A stretch of DNA of 48,816 nucleotides from a virus, in IMG/VR virus record IMGVR_UViG_3300005613_000098, positions 1 through 48,816 of that record; one strand, written 5' to 3'. The translations under genes were made by a program, and so were the position numbers. Under the pieces are notes generated by a model. That model saw nothing but the letters and a program-made list of their open reading frames with translations, made no database searches and was not told the origin of the DNA. Numbering within the stretch: position 1 is the stretch's first letter; each line of letters begins with the position of its first letter. This document shows, piece by piece, positions 1-8,645 of this stretch.

Positions 1-150
1 GTATCGTTGGATACGTGATTGTCGTTGCCGCTCTTGTCGGTCCAAGTGCTGACGGTCGATCCGTTCAGCGAGATGGTGGCGGCGTCGTCGGCATCGAGCC
101 ACAGGGCCAGCGATGCCCCGAGTTCAGCAGGCGTCCACAGTGCCCCCGCG
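1..150 (-). repeat. GC-rich lectin module, copy 1 (inverted relative to copies 2 and 3)
   Basis: On the minus strand this stretch matches about 48027-48180 of the plus strand at high nucleotide identity, roughly 80% by eye. A 23-bp stretch is identical (61-83 against 48103-48125). A third, more diverged copy starts near 48745. The copies encode the WTPxxLGAxLxLWLDAxD...ISLNG segment. Confidence 0.8.
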
Positions 151-182
151 AACTGATACGGGTTGATATAAATGACACTCAT
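1..182 (-). CDS. Lectin-like (LamG-type) adhesin, N-terminal part, cut by window start
   Basis: The frame opens at ATG 182-180 and runs off the left edge, so only about 60 residues are visible. It starts [13 protein letters not shown] and continues with WTPAELGASLALWLDADD and later WTDKSGNDNHV. This is the N-terminal pattern of concanavalin-A/LamG-like beta-sandwich modules common in phage adhesins. The start codon overlaps the stop of the upstream gene (ATGA), which supports it. The visible part is about 59% GC by hand count, while the adjoining 60 bases are about 30%. The same module occurs on the plus strand at about 48030-48180 and again from 48745. Likely a receptor-binding or fibre-tip protein; the function is inferred from fold type and context only. 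Confidence 0.75.
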   Translation of the reverse strand, partial: MSVIYINPYQFAGALWTPAELGASLALWLDADDAATISLNGSTVSTWTDKSGNDNHVSND

Positions 183-693
183 AATTGTTCCAAAGAATAT
201 ACTAATGAAAGGTTGTGTGCATCCATCAATGAAGATACTTCTGCAATTTCTTCACTAGTGAGCATTGCTTGACCGAGAAGTAACCAAATAGCATTTTGCA
301 TGTATGTCTCATTGACCCTACCGCTCAAAGCATCTTGAATATTAGAAACAAATACCACTAATGCTCTGACTAAATCTGCTGTCGGGGGCATTGTCATGAC
401 TTTTTGATAAGTATTACTTGCCAATAACGCTTGGTAGAAATCGAAGTAATTTGGTTGTGGTGGCGGCGGTGCCGGTGGTTCAATCAATTCCCAACCATGA
501 TTCCATATCAAAGTTTCAAGGTTAACTTGTCTTGTTTCTCGTATTGACCACCCTTCCGGTATTTCTGGTTGTTCTTCACGGACAATAGATAAAACCAAGT
601 AACGGTCTGTTAGACCAGAAACAGGTTGATTGTCCTTACGAGGATAAGTTACAACCTGTTCTTTAACGGTATCCCAAAGAGTGTAAACTACAC

Positions 694-697
<4 letters not shown>
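179..697 (-). CDS. Unknown fibre-cluster protein (172 aa)
   Basis: No function recognised. The protein begins [16 protein letters not shown] and carries a segment rich in I/V and E ([17 protein letters not shown]) followed by HGWELIEP and a proline run at about residues 76-82 (PAPPPPQP). The C-terminal half is predicted helical and ends in acidic/hydrophobic stretches. Small proteins of this kind often accompany collagen-like fibre genes in marine T4-like phages. Its start overlaps the stop of the collagen-like fibre gene (ATGA), and its own stop overlaps the start of the lectin-like gene, so the three are translationally coupled. A fibre accessory or assembly role is a guess from position. 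Confidence 0.8.
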
Positions 698-1626
<929 letters not shown>

Positions 1627-1643
1627 TGCTTTCTACCTTAGTA

Positions 1644-2588
1644 TTATGGTTGAACAACAAAGAATTCTCCATCTGATGTTATCAATGCGTCTGAACCAAG
1701 AGGTACAAACACATTATCTGGTATACCAGTATCTATGCCTATATCTGCGTAACTTCCTTCGCTGAATGGATCGATGTCGGTAAAGTCGAATATCGTGTTG
1801 GATTCCAACTGAATTTCGTCGTTCTTGTCGAACGGATCTGATGTTACACCGGCAATATGGACCGTGGTTTCGGTGATAGAAGATACGAGTGCAGTTGCGA
1901 GGCTAGAATCACCAATAATAGTTGTACCGACTTCGAGTGTGCCTGTCACATCATGCAATCGTAAAGTGTTGCCATTCCATGCAGACACAGTTGCTGACGC
2001 ACCGTTTGTGAGAGTAACAGTTTCGTTAGCAATAAATGAACCACTCAAACTGGTAAGTGTAAGATCGTATGCAAAGTCTTTCTTGGTGTCTTCGATACCA
2101 TCGATAACCGACTGATCCGTGTTGAGATCTTCTTGGCTGTATTGAAATAGTTCACAAGACAACTTATATGTGTATAGTTTGCCAACTTGATAGAATGGAT
2201 TTTCGTGTTCAACAAACTTGATTTCAAAAAGACCTCTGGTGAGAGGTAGATAAATGAGATCGCCTTCTCTCGGTCGATCCATGTCACTTTCATACTGAAA
2301 CCGTTTCTTTGCAACGATTAGTTCAACAGTATCACGAATCTCCAAACCAAACTTACTGATGAAGTCACCATCACCACCAAACCCATCGACTGATGCAATA
2401 TACATTTCAATGAAGAAAGAGTCTTCAAAACTGGATATTGTGTCTTCACCAAACAATTCATCTTTATTGTTTACTGTACGAGGAAGATAGATCATGTCCT
2501 TACCGTGAATCTTGATGGACTCTATGGTAAGGTCTTCAATCAGATTTTGCTCTGATGGACGATGATGAAAGTATGAGTTTGTAGCCAT
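1644..2588 (-). CDS. gp14: Neck protein gp14
   Basis: Recognised as the T4 gp14 family in its marine-phage form. It opens MATNSYFHHRPSEQNLIEDL and carries the typical IHGKDMIYLPRTVNNKDELFGED-type segment, then FEDSFFIEMYI, GDGDFISKFGLEIRD and the RPREGDLIYLPL motif, and FEIKFVEHENPFYQVG. In T4, gp13 and gp14 form the neck hexamer that seals the filled head and receives the tail. The C-terminal third (after about residue 165) holds a GSFxxxETVTLTNGASATV-like beta segment. It lies directly downstream of gp13, as in T4. Confidence 0.93.
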   Translation of the reverse strand: MATNSYFHHRPSEQNLIEDLTIESIKIHGKDMIYLPRTVNNKDELFGEDTISSFEDSFFIEMYIASVDGFGGDGDFISKFGLEIRDTVELIVAKKRFQYESDMDRPREGDLIYLPLTRGLFEIKFVEHENPFYQVGKLYTYKLSCELFQYSQEDLNTDQSVIDGIEDTKKDFAYDLTLTSLSGSFIANETVTLTNGASATVSAWNGNTLRLHDVTGTLEVGTTIIGDSSLATALVSSITETTVHIAGVTSDPFDKNDEIQLESNTIFDFTDIDPFSEGSYADIGIDTGIPDNVFVPLGSDALITSDGEFFVVQP

Positions 2589-2597
2589 TTAGTAGGG

Positions 2598-3344
2598 TCA
2601 GCCCGTGAAAAAAGATGGCGGAAATTCGTACATGTCTCTTGCTTCCTGTTCAAGTTTTTCGATTTCTTGGGATGCTTGATCGAAAATTTCTCTACCATTG
2701 AATTCAACACCACCAGGCAACTGAATACCTGTGAACTTGGATAAGTTTGCACCCCATTGCTTCTTGAATAATGCTGGAACATATCTCTTAAGAAACCGAT
2801 CATTGTAAATTTTTGTGTAAGTATCGGGATCGATTACAGCATACGCTTCAACGACAAGATAATCACCTACCGCCAGTTTTTCCCAATCCGTTCTGAGGTG
2901 TAGTTTCATTGTAGATCGAGTGAAGTCGATTTGAAACTCAGGATCGAGCAGTTGTTGCAGCATTGAAACATGTTGCTGAACGATTGTATAGTGTGACAGA
3001 GTACCTGCTGTTCGCAGACCATAAAAATCTGTCAGTGCAAGTTGATATCTCAAGTCAAAAATATTTGTGGTGTTTGCGGAATACGCAAACACCTTTACGA
3101 CTTGAATTACGCTGCTGTCGATGTTTGATATGTCAATGTATTTGTTGTCGATGTCGTTTTGAGTGATCTGATGGCTTAAATACACTTTCTCATACCCATC
3201 GGCATGAAAGTCACCGTAAAACTCCAAAGCATCATCAATCCGATCTTCAAGTTGACTATCATCAACATTAATGTCAATGACGGGATAGCCGAGTTTACGA
3301 AGAGCATAATCCTTGAGTGATTGTCTTGAATTTGGTGAAGGCAT
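2598..3344 (-). CDS. gp13: Neck protein gp13
   Basis: Recognised as the T4 gp13 family. It begins MPSPNSRQSLKDYALRKLGY, with PVIDINVDDSQLEDRIDDAL and a FHADGYEKVYLSHQI segment. The C-terminal half shows YNDRFLKRYVPALFKKQWG and the QLPGGVEFNGREIFDQA motif typical of the family. With gp14 it forms the head-tail connector of the neck. The start at 3344 has a very strong ribosome binding site (TAAGGAGT, five bases upstream), and this site lies in an inverted repeat. The gene sits 9 nt upstream of gp14 in the same block. Confidence 0.93.
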   Translation of the reverse strand: MPSPNSRQSLKDYALRKLGYPVIDINVDDSQLEDRIDDALEFYGDFHADGYEKVYLSHQITQNDIDNKYIDISNIDSSVIQVVKVFAYSANTTNIFDLRYQLALTDFYGLRTAGTLSHYTIVQQHVSMLQQLLDPEFQIDFTRSTMKLHLRTDWEKLAVGDYLVVEAYAVIDPDTYTKIYNDRFLKRYVPALFKKQWGANLSKFTGIQLPGGVEFNGREIFDQASQEIEKLEQEARDMYEFPPSFFTG

Positions 3345-3348
3345 AGAA

Positions 3349-3373
3349 ACTCCTTACATTATGTATAAGGAGT
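3349..3373 (-). promoter_or_regulatory. Inverted repeat covering the gp13 ribosome binding site
   Basis: On the minus strand the leader reads ACTCCTTA, a short spacer, then TAAGGAGT five bases before the gp13 ATG. The two 8-base arms are perfectly complementary, and ACAT/ATGT inside can add pairs. The hairpin would hide the Shine-Dalgarno sequence. Its regulatory role is inferred. Confidence 0.55.
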
Positions 3374-3378
3374 CAATC

Positions 3379-3765
3379 TCATACTGCCGATTCTACTAGT
3401 GACTCCAGATCCGAAAACAAAAACGAAATCGCTTCCAGTTCCTTAATGGATAGTTTTGCATCGACGATATCATCGACAATAATTGGTTCCCATGTTATAT
3501 GAACAAATCGTTGAAGTCTCGCATTCAGAATTGATAGAAACTCGTCGTGTGATTGTTCAGAAACAAGATATGATCCAGATTCGTCTTGTGGATAGTTTTG
3601 CTCTCGAACAATGTTGTTTTGAATATCTGCGATTTCTTGAAAGTGTGGTTGCAACTCACGAACTGCTTCTCTGAGTTTCAAGTTCACTGGCATCGGAAGT
3701 GGTTGTTCTATTAACACTTGAAACACGGGATATGCACGGTAAATTTGCTCTAACGATACTTTCAT
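3379..3765 (-). CDS. Small structural-cluster protein, DUF1617-like (128 aa)
   Basis: No firm function. The overall pattern is that of small phage proteins of the DUF1617 type: LEQIYRAYPVFQVLIEQPLP at the N-terminus, then LKLREAVRELQPHFQEIADI, then SYLVSEQSHDEFLSILNARL, ending with an acidic helix KLSIKELEAISFLFSDLE. The assignment is from memory of the family layout and is tentative. It is mostly helical with no cysteines and no membrane segment. It lies 34 nt upstream of gp13 and one base downstream of the 145-aa gene, inside the minus-strand operon. A role in tail or neck assembly is possible. Confidence 0.75.
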   Translation of the reverse strand: MKVSLEQIYRAYPVFQVLIEQPLPMPVNLKLREAVRELQPHFQEIADIQNNIVREQNYPQDESGSYLVSEQSHDEFLSILNARLQRFVHITWEPIIVDDIVDAKLSIKELEAISFLFSDLESLVESAV

Positions 3766-3766
3766 G

Positions 3767-4204
3767 TCACGCTTCTTTCTTTTTCAGAGACTTTTTGACA
3801 GGATAAATGGACTCGCTCTTTGGAACTTCGTTTGCAATAAAATCCCATAAAGCATTTACTTTATTTATGAAATCTTCACCGAGAAACTCGACAGGATCGA
3901 GTTTCTTCGGTTGTGCTATTGTTGGTTCTCTTTGTTTTGGTGGTTCTGGTTTTTCTTGCTCTTGAAAAAGAATCTTCAGATCACCGAGTCTGGAAATATA
4001 TCGATCGCCGTCTTCCCACGGATATTCACCGGAAATTTGTGAAGCGTCGATGGTATGAATGTGATGGTATAAGCCTTGTTCGTACATTCTCCACGACATA
4101 CCCATCGGTTTTACATAGTCTGGCTCAAGACGAAGAAAAATCTCGTAGGGAAAACGAACACCATTGATTTCGATTGTGTCATCAGTGTTGTGTTTAAAAT
4201 ACAT
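3767..4204 (-). CDS. Unknown protein (145 aa)
   Basis: No family recognised. The N-terminal 60 residues have mixed beta/alpha character (IEINGVRFPYEIFLRLEPDY, then WRMYEQGLYHHIHTID). The middle is proline- and charge-rich (QEQEKPEPPKQREP), and the C-terminus ends in a lysine-rich tail (KKSLKKKEA). The ATG overlaps the stop of the beta-helix fibre gene by one base (TAATG), indicating coupled translation. It is retained as a real gene because it fills the operon without a gap and keeps the operon spacing. Confidence 0.75.
   Translation of the reverse strand: MYFKHNTDDTIEINGVRFPYEIFLRLEPDYVKPMGMSWRMYEQGLYHHIHTIDASQISGEYPWEDGDRYISRLGDLKILFQEQEKPEPPKQREPTIAQPKKLDPVEFLGEDFINKVNALWDFIANEVPKSESIYPVKKSLKKKEA
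3862..3869 (-). promoter_or_regulatory. Late-promoter-like octamer CATAAATA
   Basis: The minus strand reads CATAAATA, one base from the T4 late consensus TATAAATA. It lies 97 nt upstream of the 128-aa gene start and the gp13/gp14 pair. It is inside a coding region, so chance occurrence is possible. Confidence 0.35.
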
Positions 4205-6264
4205 TATGCAATACTTTCGGCAACGATGATATCAGAAGTGGTTCCTGTTGAAGTGTTTGGATTCACTGTGTTTGTTCCATTATCTATGAAGATTGTTGTC
4301 ATATAGTTTGCGTCGATATCCAGACTATTTCCAGTAATACCGGTATCCAGCAATCGAACACACGACTTCATTTCAGCATACACTCCTTCGTTAGTGTTCC
4401 CGACGATTTGACCTGCTGAGTCGGACATGTAAGAACCGTTGAGGTATATGCCACGAACGGAGTTACCAACGCTGGTATCTTCAAGACGAACTGTTCCATC
4501 ATAGACTGATGTGATGCTTGACTGAGTGATACCTGCAATTGCTGCATCAAAAGAACCGCCGTTTGCCCAGACATTGCTTCGATACGCATTGATCTGAGAA
4601 CCGATCGAAAGAATACCGCTCTCACCATTGTAGGAAACAACAGAACCCGACAGATTCAAAGTTGAATTTTGATCTAGACGAATACCTGCTTGTTTGTTGT
4701 GGAACAACCAGTTTCCGTCACGGCTTTGAACAAAGAATCTTCCGTTGTAACCAGTCGTACCGAACGAATATATTCCAAGAGACGCATCACTAGTTACACC
4801 ATATGCTGATGTTGTTCCTGTTAGTTCAACGATAGAACTGTTGGAAAGAATACCATTTGAACCGTTCAATGAAACATTACAATAGTTCATTTCGGCAACA
4901 GAACCATTGTCGAGTTCAATACCGTTTGACTTGTTTGCTGCGATGATAGTGTTCTTTAGTGTGACAGAACTGTTATTGGTTGCGTAGATGCTGGAGTTTC
5001 CCGAGCCTGTGCTGATTGATTCGGCTAGGTGCATTTTACCGTTGTCGCAATACAAGTTGTAGTTATTTGCAGATGCGAATACATGTTCTGCGGTAAGACT
5101 ACCATGATCGATGTGGATTCCTCTGTCGAAACCAGAAACACCAACATTACTTAGAACACAGTTTGCTTGTGGTCCAATGTAAATACCCGTCTTTGTGTTT
5201 GACTCTGGTGCGTATGTTCCACCATTTGCTCCTGCGTGTGCAGGACCACAGAGAACGATGTCTTCGATTCTTCCGATGCTATTCAGAATTCTCAGTCCAT
5301 CTGTTGTATCAAAGTTTAGTCGTGTCTTAAGAACATTCGCAGACAAATTCACATGTCTCTTATCACTTGCGGTAAAAAATGTTTCGCTTGATACTCCGCC
5401 AAATTCAGTATTCGCAGCACCGGTCAGCCCGAGGGTTCCTGAAGAAATATTACCAAGAATCGGTCCGGAGTAGGTGTTTATTAGCGAGCCGTTTGTGTTA
5501 AATATTCCGGATGCAGAAAGAACAATACCCTGTGGTGTGACAAATGCACTTCTGTCATCAGTGGACGATTTTGTATCTTCCCACGGATTGTCGTGCCGCA
5601 CGAACAACAGAAGTGTCGGTGTTGCACTCAGCAGACCATTTGTTGCAACAACTTGGTGTGGACCGGTTGCAAGAGTTTTACGAGAAGTTGCAATCCAGTT
5701 GTCATATGTTTGTCCGGCATTCCCAGAATGTTCTGCTGATCGAACCGCCATTCTTTCGTTTTCAAAGTCAACTTCATAGATGATAGGACCGCCAGTAGGC
5801 TTTGAAGACTCTCTGTAGTTTGGTTCGTGAATAAACACGAAGTCACCAACTGTGATTCCGGAAGAAGCATTCACATGTGCTTCCATGTAGTAACCGCCGG
5901 TTGTTGCAGAGTTTACGTTATACGATGAAATCGATTGGATTGTTACAGGAGTAACCTTTGCTCCGGTGATGACAATTCGTTCTCCATCAGGATGTTCGAA
6001 TGTAGTAGTAGAGAATGTGTGTCTTTCTCCAGCACCAGAAAAGGAAACTGCTCCGGTAATGAAAATAGTAACGGTAACACCATCAGAGATTCTTCTGTTT
6101 GTCAGACTATTCAACGCACGATCTAGAGTCTTGAATGGACTGGAGGATGTACCGGTATTAACAGTGTCGGAACCGTCAGGCGAAACATATAAAGTCGTGT
6201 TTGCTGTGATGACACCGACTGAAGATGCTGCTGAAGATGAAAATGCAACTGCGCTTGAAGACAT
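4204..6264 (-). CDS. Parallel beta-helix tail fibre/spike protein (686 aa)
   Basis: After a Ser/Ala-rich head (MSSSAVAFSSSAASSVG) comes LYVSPDGSDTVNTGTSSSPF followed by KTLDRALNSL. This is the opening motif of right-handed parallel beta-helix proteins (pectate-lyase-like fold). The remaining residues, about 250-650, are rich in short N/S/G-turn strands (for example NNSSVTLKNTIIAANKSNGI, and GNSVRGIYLNGSYM), as expected for stacked helix coils. No catalytic residues can be assigned by eye, so it may bind or cut a surface glycan. It is the third of three large fibre genes between the DUF4815 protein and gp13. Host-range adhesin is the best inference. Confidence 0.85.
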   Translation of the reverse strand: MSSSAVAFSSSAASSVGVITANTTLYVSPDGSDTVNTGTSSSPFKTLDRALNSLTNRRISDGVTVTIFITGAVSFSGAGERHTFSTTTFEHPDGERIVITGAKVTPVTIQSISSYNVNSATTGGYYMEAHVNASSGITVGDFVFIHEPNYRESSKPTGGPIIYEVDFENERMAVRSAEHSGNAGQTYDNWIATSRKTLATGPHQVVATNGLLSATPTLLLFVRHDNPWEDTKSSTDDRSAFVTPQGIVLSASGIFNTNGSLINTYSGPILGNISSGTLGLTGAANTEFGGVSSETFFTASDKRHVNLSANVLKTRLNFDTTDGLRILNSIGRIEDIVLCGPAHAGANGGTYAPESNTKTGIYIGPQANCVLSNVGVSGFDRGIHIDHGSLTAEHVFASANNYNLYCDNGKMHLAESISTGSGNSSIYATNNSSVTLKNTIIAANKSNGIELDNGSVAEMNYCNVSLNGSNGILSNSSIVELTGTTSAYGVTSDASLGIYSFGTTGYNGRFFVQSRDGNWLFHNKQAGIRLDQNSTLNLSGSVVSYNGESGILSIGSQINAYRSNVWANGGSFDAAIAGITQSSITSVYDGTVRLEDTSVGNSVRGIYLNGSYMSDSAGQIVGNTNEGVYAEMKSCVRLLDTGITGNSLDIDANYMTTIFIDNGTNTVNPNTSTGTTSDIIVAESIA

Positions 6265-6284
6265 GTAATCGATTCCTTATTAGA

Positions 6285-8633
6285 TTATTCGACTCGGAAA
6301 GCAAAACCGGTACTGATTGGTTCGGGAAATTGGTGAGGAGTTGTTCCGTCACTGATCGCCGTTCCTTGACCTTCAGAAAATGGGAATTCGTTATCATCGT
6401 CACTAGACCATCTCCAGTAAGCATATACCCAAGTTCCTCGCGGGAAAACATATTGAGTCATGCCAGGGGCGCTTTTCCCTCCAGGCCTGCGAAGTGCTAT
6501 TAGTTTACCAACACTATTGTCGCTACTCGTATTTGGTTTCCAGCCTGCTTCCGGTAGTTTGAAGTTTGAAGAATATGCTCCTGCTTCCAACTGTATCTGT
6601 GCGAGTCCTAACCAATAAGAACCCACACTTATATTGCCGTCAAGTGGAGTTGCCTGGTTGTCTGTTGCATAGATTTGCAATCCAGCATCCCATACCCTAG
6701 AGTTTTGGGTTCTTCTGACATTTCCTGCGGATAGAGCAAATGACACCTTTAGCCCGTATTGACTCGGACCATTAGTTTCTTTGAAGTTCCATTGTTGTAT
6801 CGCATCAACAGGTACTTTAATTTCGTGCTTTGTCCATTGGTTCGGAACCGGTCGGAATTCATCTACGAATCTTCTACCCGCTCTACCGTTTCCTGTCTGA
6901 TTTCTAAACGAAACGGATATGCGATTTGTTTCGTTCAAAAAATAATCTTGTGGCGTCCAAGACCAAAAACTCAATGTAAACCATTCTGCTTGTAACAATT
7001 GAGCGTATTCTCTACCACTAACTAAGAATGATAGTATGTGATATTCGTCGGGGGAAAACAGTGATGTTGTAAGTTGTTGGATTTTTCTAATCAGCAAAGA
7101 ATCACCGGTAATGCCAAATTCTGAAAAAGCACTTGGAACAAAATCGTGTCCTGCTACATTTTCTGTAAGACCTTGATACGAATTTGCTGCATTATGACCT
7201 GGAACCGCACCACCTCTTTCTATTTGAAACAGTCTATCCGTTCCGCCAACACCACCCGATCTTTCATAGTACCATTCATTCGCCGTGTATGCAGCGGTAA
7301 ATGCAGCATCGTTAAATGTGATTCCATTTGGCCACTTATCAAACGCACCGTTTTTGCAATAGTTTACGGTTGCGGTATCGGGACGCATAATGAACTTTTG
7401 CTCTGTTCTGTTCCAAGCAACCAGATCCCCGTTCTTTTGATTGTTACTAGTTGGGAATCCTCTGCTCGTATCGACATCTCTCAGATTGCGAAGATTGACT
7501 GTAATGATTGCTGCGTCTGCGACTGCTCTCGCGCGAATAATCCAGTTTACAACCTGATATGGTGGCATATTGTTGTGAGCAACATTGTTTCCCTGTGCAG
7601 TAATATGAATATCTTGTGTTGCATATCCAAAGTCGTAGTCATCTCCTATGTTTGGAGATAGATATGCTGGCCAGTCATTTGCTAAAATTGGTCCTCTAGT
7701 ATCTATTGGAGAAACAGGAACAGGTGTCTCATCTGGTCCGATATTGACAGTTGGTGCGGGTGATTCAAAAATTCCGTACACATCTCCGTATGTAACATAA
7801 TCGGCTGGGTTTTGTACCAAATCGTCAATATATGCTAAATAACCAGAACCGGTATGGTTGTGTTCAGGCAATTCGCTTATTTGCAATGCGTGGGTTTCTT
7901 CGCCACCGCTACTACCTAACCCCCGTACCGTAAAACTGCTGTTACCACCAACTTCGGGATTTGCACCAAGAGCAAATCTACCCCGTAAGTCTGGAAGTCT
8001 ATACGCTGTTCCACCACCATATGATCTATCAATTGCCGCAGAAAGTTCTGGATACTGGTTTGGGTCGTATTCACTACCATCACAAGGCAACCAACCATCG
8101 GGAATTGTATTTGCTGGTCCACCAAACGGAGCGATCATTCCTACTGGTTGAATTGAACTAATATCAACCAAATCTTCAAGAATATCGCTATTACGAATAC
8201 CAATATAGTTTTGAACGAAACCTATACCATTCGTTGTTGTTTGAATGAAGATTGGTTTTCTTATGCTTGCACCATCTTGTGGTGGTACATTTGTCATCAG
8301 ACCGGGAGTTTCATCGCTTAAGAAGTAAAATTCTCCTTGAGTCGGATTGCCAACAATACCGAGATTGTCTACCGTAAACGAACCGCTTTCAATCTTTCCG
8401 TTCAATACCATTGTAAATGTATCAACGGAAACCGCTTCAACAACACCTATGACTTCTGCGTTTACATCCGCAGAAACGCCATCGAATTCTTTTGCGATTG
8501 CTTTCGTATATTGGTCATTCGTCGCATCATAACGAACAACATTTCCTGCAATGAAACTGTGACCGGGTTGCGTAATGGTTATCCTTGAACCACCGCCGCC
8601 GCCACCAATTCGTCCTAATGCTGTTGAACCCAC
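6285..8633 (-). CDS. Short-tail-fibre-like protein with phage tail collar domain (782 aa)
   Basis: The N-terminus has a glycine run (RIGGGGGGSRITI). Residues about 20-150 form a domain (GNVVRYD... to FVQNYIG) also present in the neighbouring 881-aa fibre. A phage tail collar domain (T4 gp12 type) follows at about residues 160-225: PVGMIAPFGGP, PDGWLPCDGSEYDPNQYPEL, then YRLPDLRGRFALGANP and LPEHNHTGSGYL. The C-terminal third starts NYCKNGAFDKWPNG and is a carbohydrate-binding-like beta-sandwich ending in QIQLEAGAYSSNF. The gene lies in the gp12 position relative to gp13/gp14. It probably acts as a baseplate-attached short fibre with a sugar-binding tip. Confidence 0.88.
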   Translation of the reverse strand: MGSTALGRIGGGGGGSRITITQPGHSFIAGNVVRYDATNDQYTKAIAKEFDGVSADVNAEVIGVVEAVSVDTFTMVLNGKIESGSFTVDNLGIVGNPTQGEFYFLSDETPGLMTNVPPQDGASIRKPIFIQTTTNGIGFVQNYIGIRNSDILEDLVDISSIQPVGMIAPFGGPANTIPDGWLPCDGSEYDPNQYPELSAAIDRSYGGGTAYRLPDLRGRFALGANPEVGGNSSFTVRGLGSSGGEETHALQISELPEHNHTGSGYLAYIDDLVQNPADYVTYGDVYGIFESPAPTVNIGPDETPVPVSPIDTRGPILANDWPAYLSPNIGDDYDFGYATQDIHITAQGNNVAHNNMPPYQVVNWIIRARAVADAAIITVNLRNLRDVDTSRGFPTSNNQKNGDLVAWNRTEQKFIMRPDTATVNYCKNGAFDKWPNGITFNDAAFTAAYTANEWYYERSGGVGGTDRLFQIERGGAVPGHNAANSYQGLTENVAGHDFVPSAFSEFGITGDSLLIRKIQQLTTSLFSPDEYHILSFLVSGREYAQLLQAEWFTLSFWSWTPQDYFLNETNRISVSFRNQTGNGRAGRRFVDEFRPVPNQWTKHEIKVPVDAIQQWNFKETNGPSQYGLKVSFALSAGNVRRTQNSRVWDAGLQIYATDNQATPLDGNISVGSYWLGLAQIQLEAGAYSSNFKLPEAGWKPNTSSDNSVGKLIALRRPGGKSAPGMTQYVFPRGTWVYAYWRWSSDDDNEFPFSEGQGTAISDGTTPHQFPEPISTGFAFRVE

Positions 8634-8645
8634 GGCTAACTCCTA

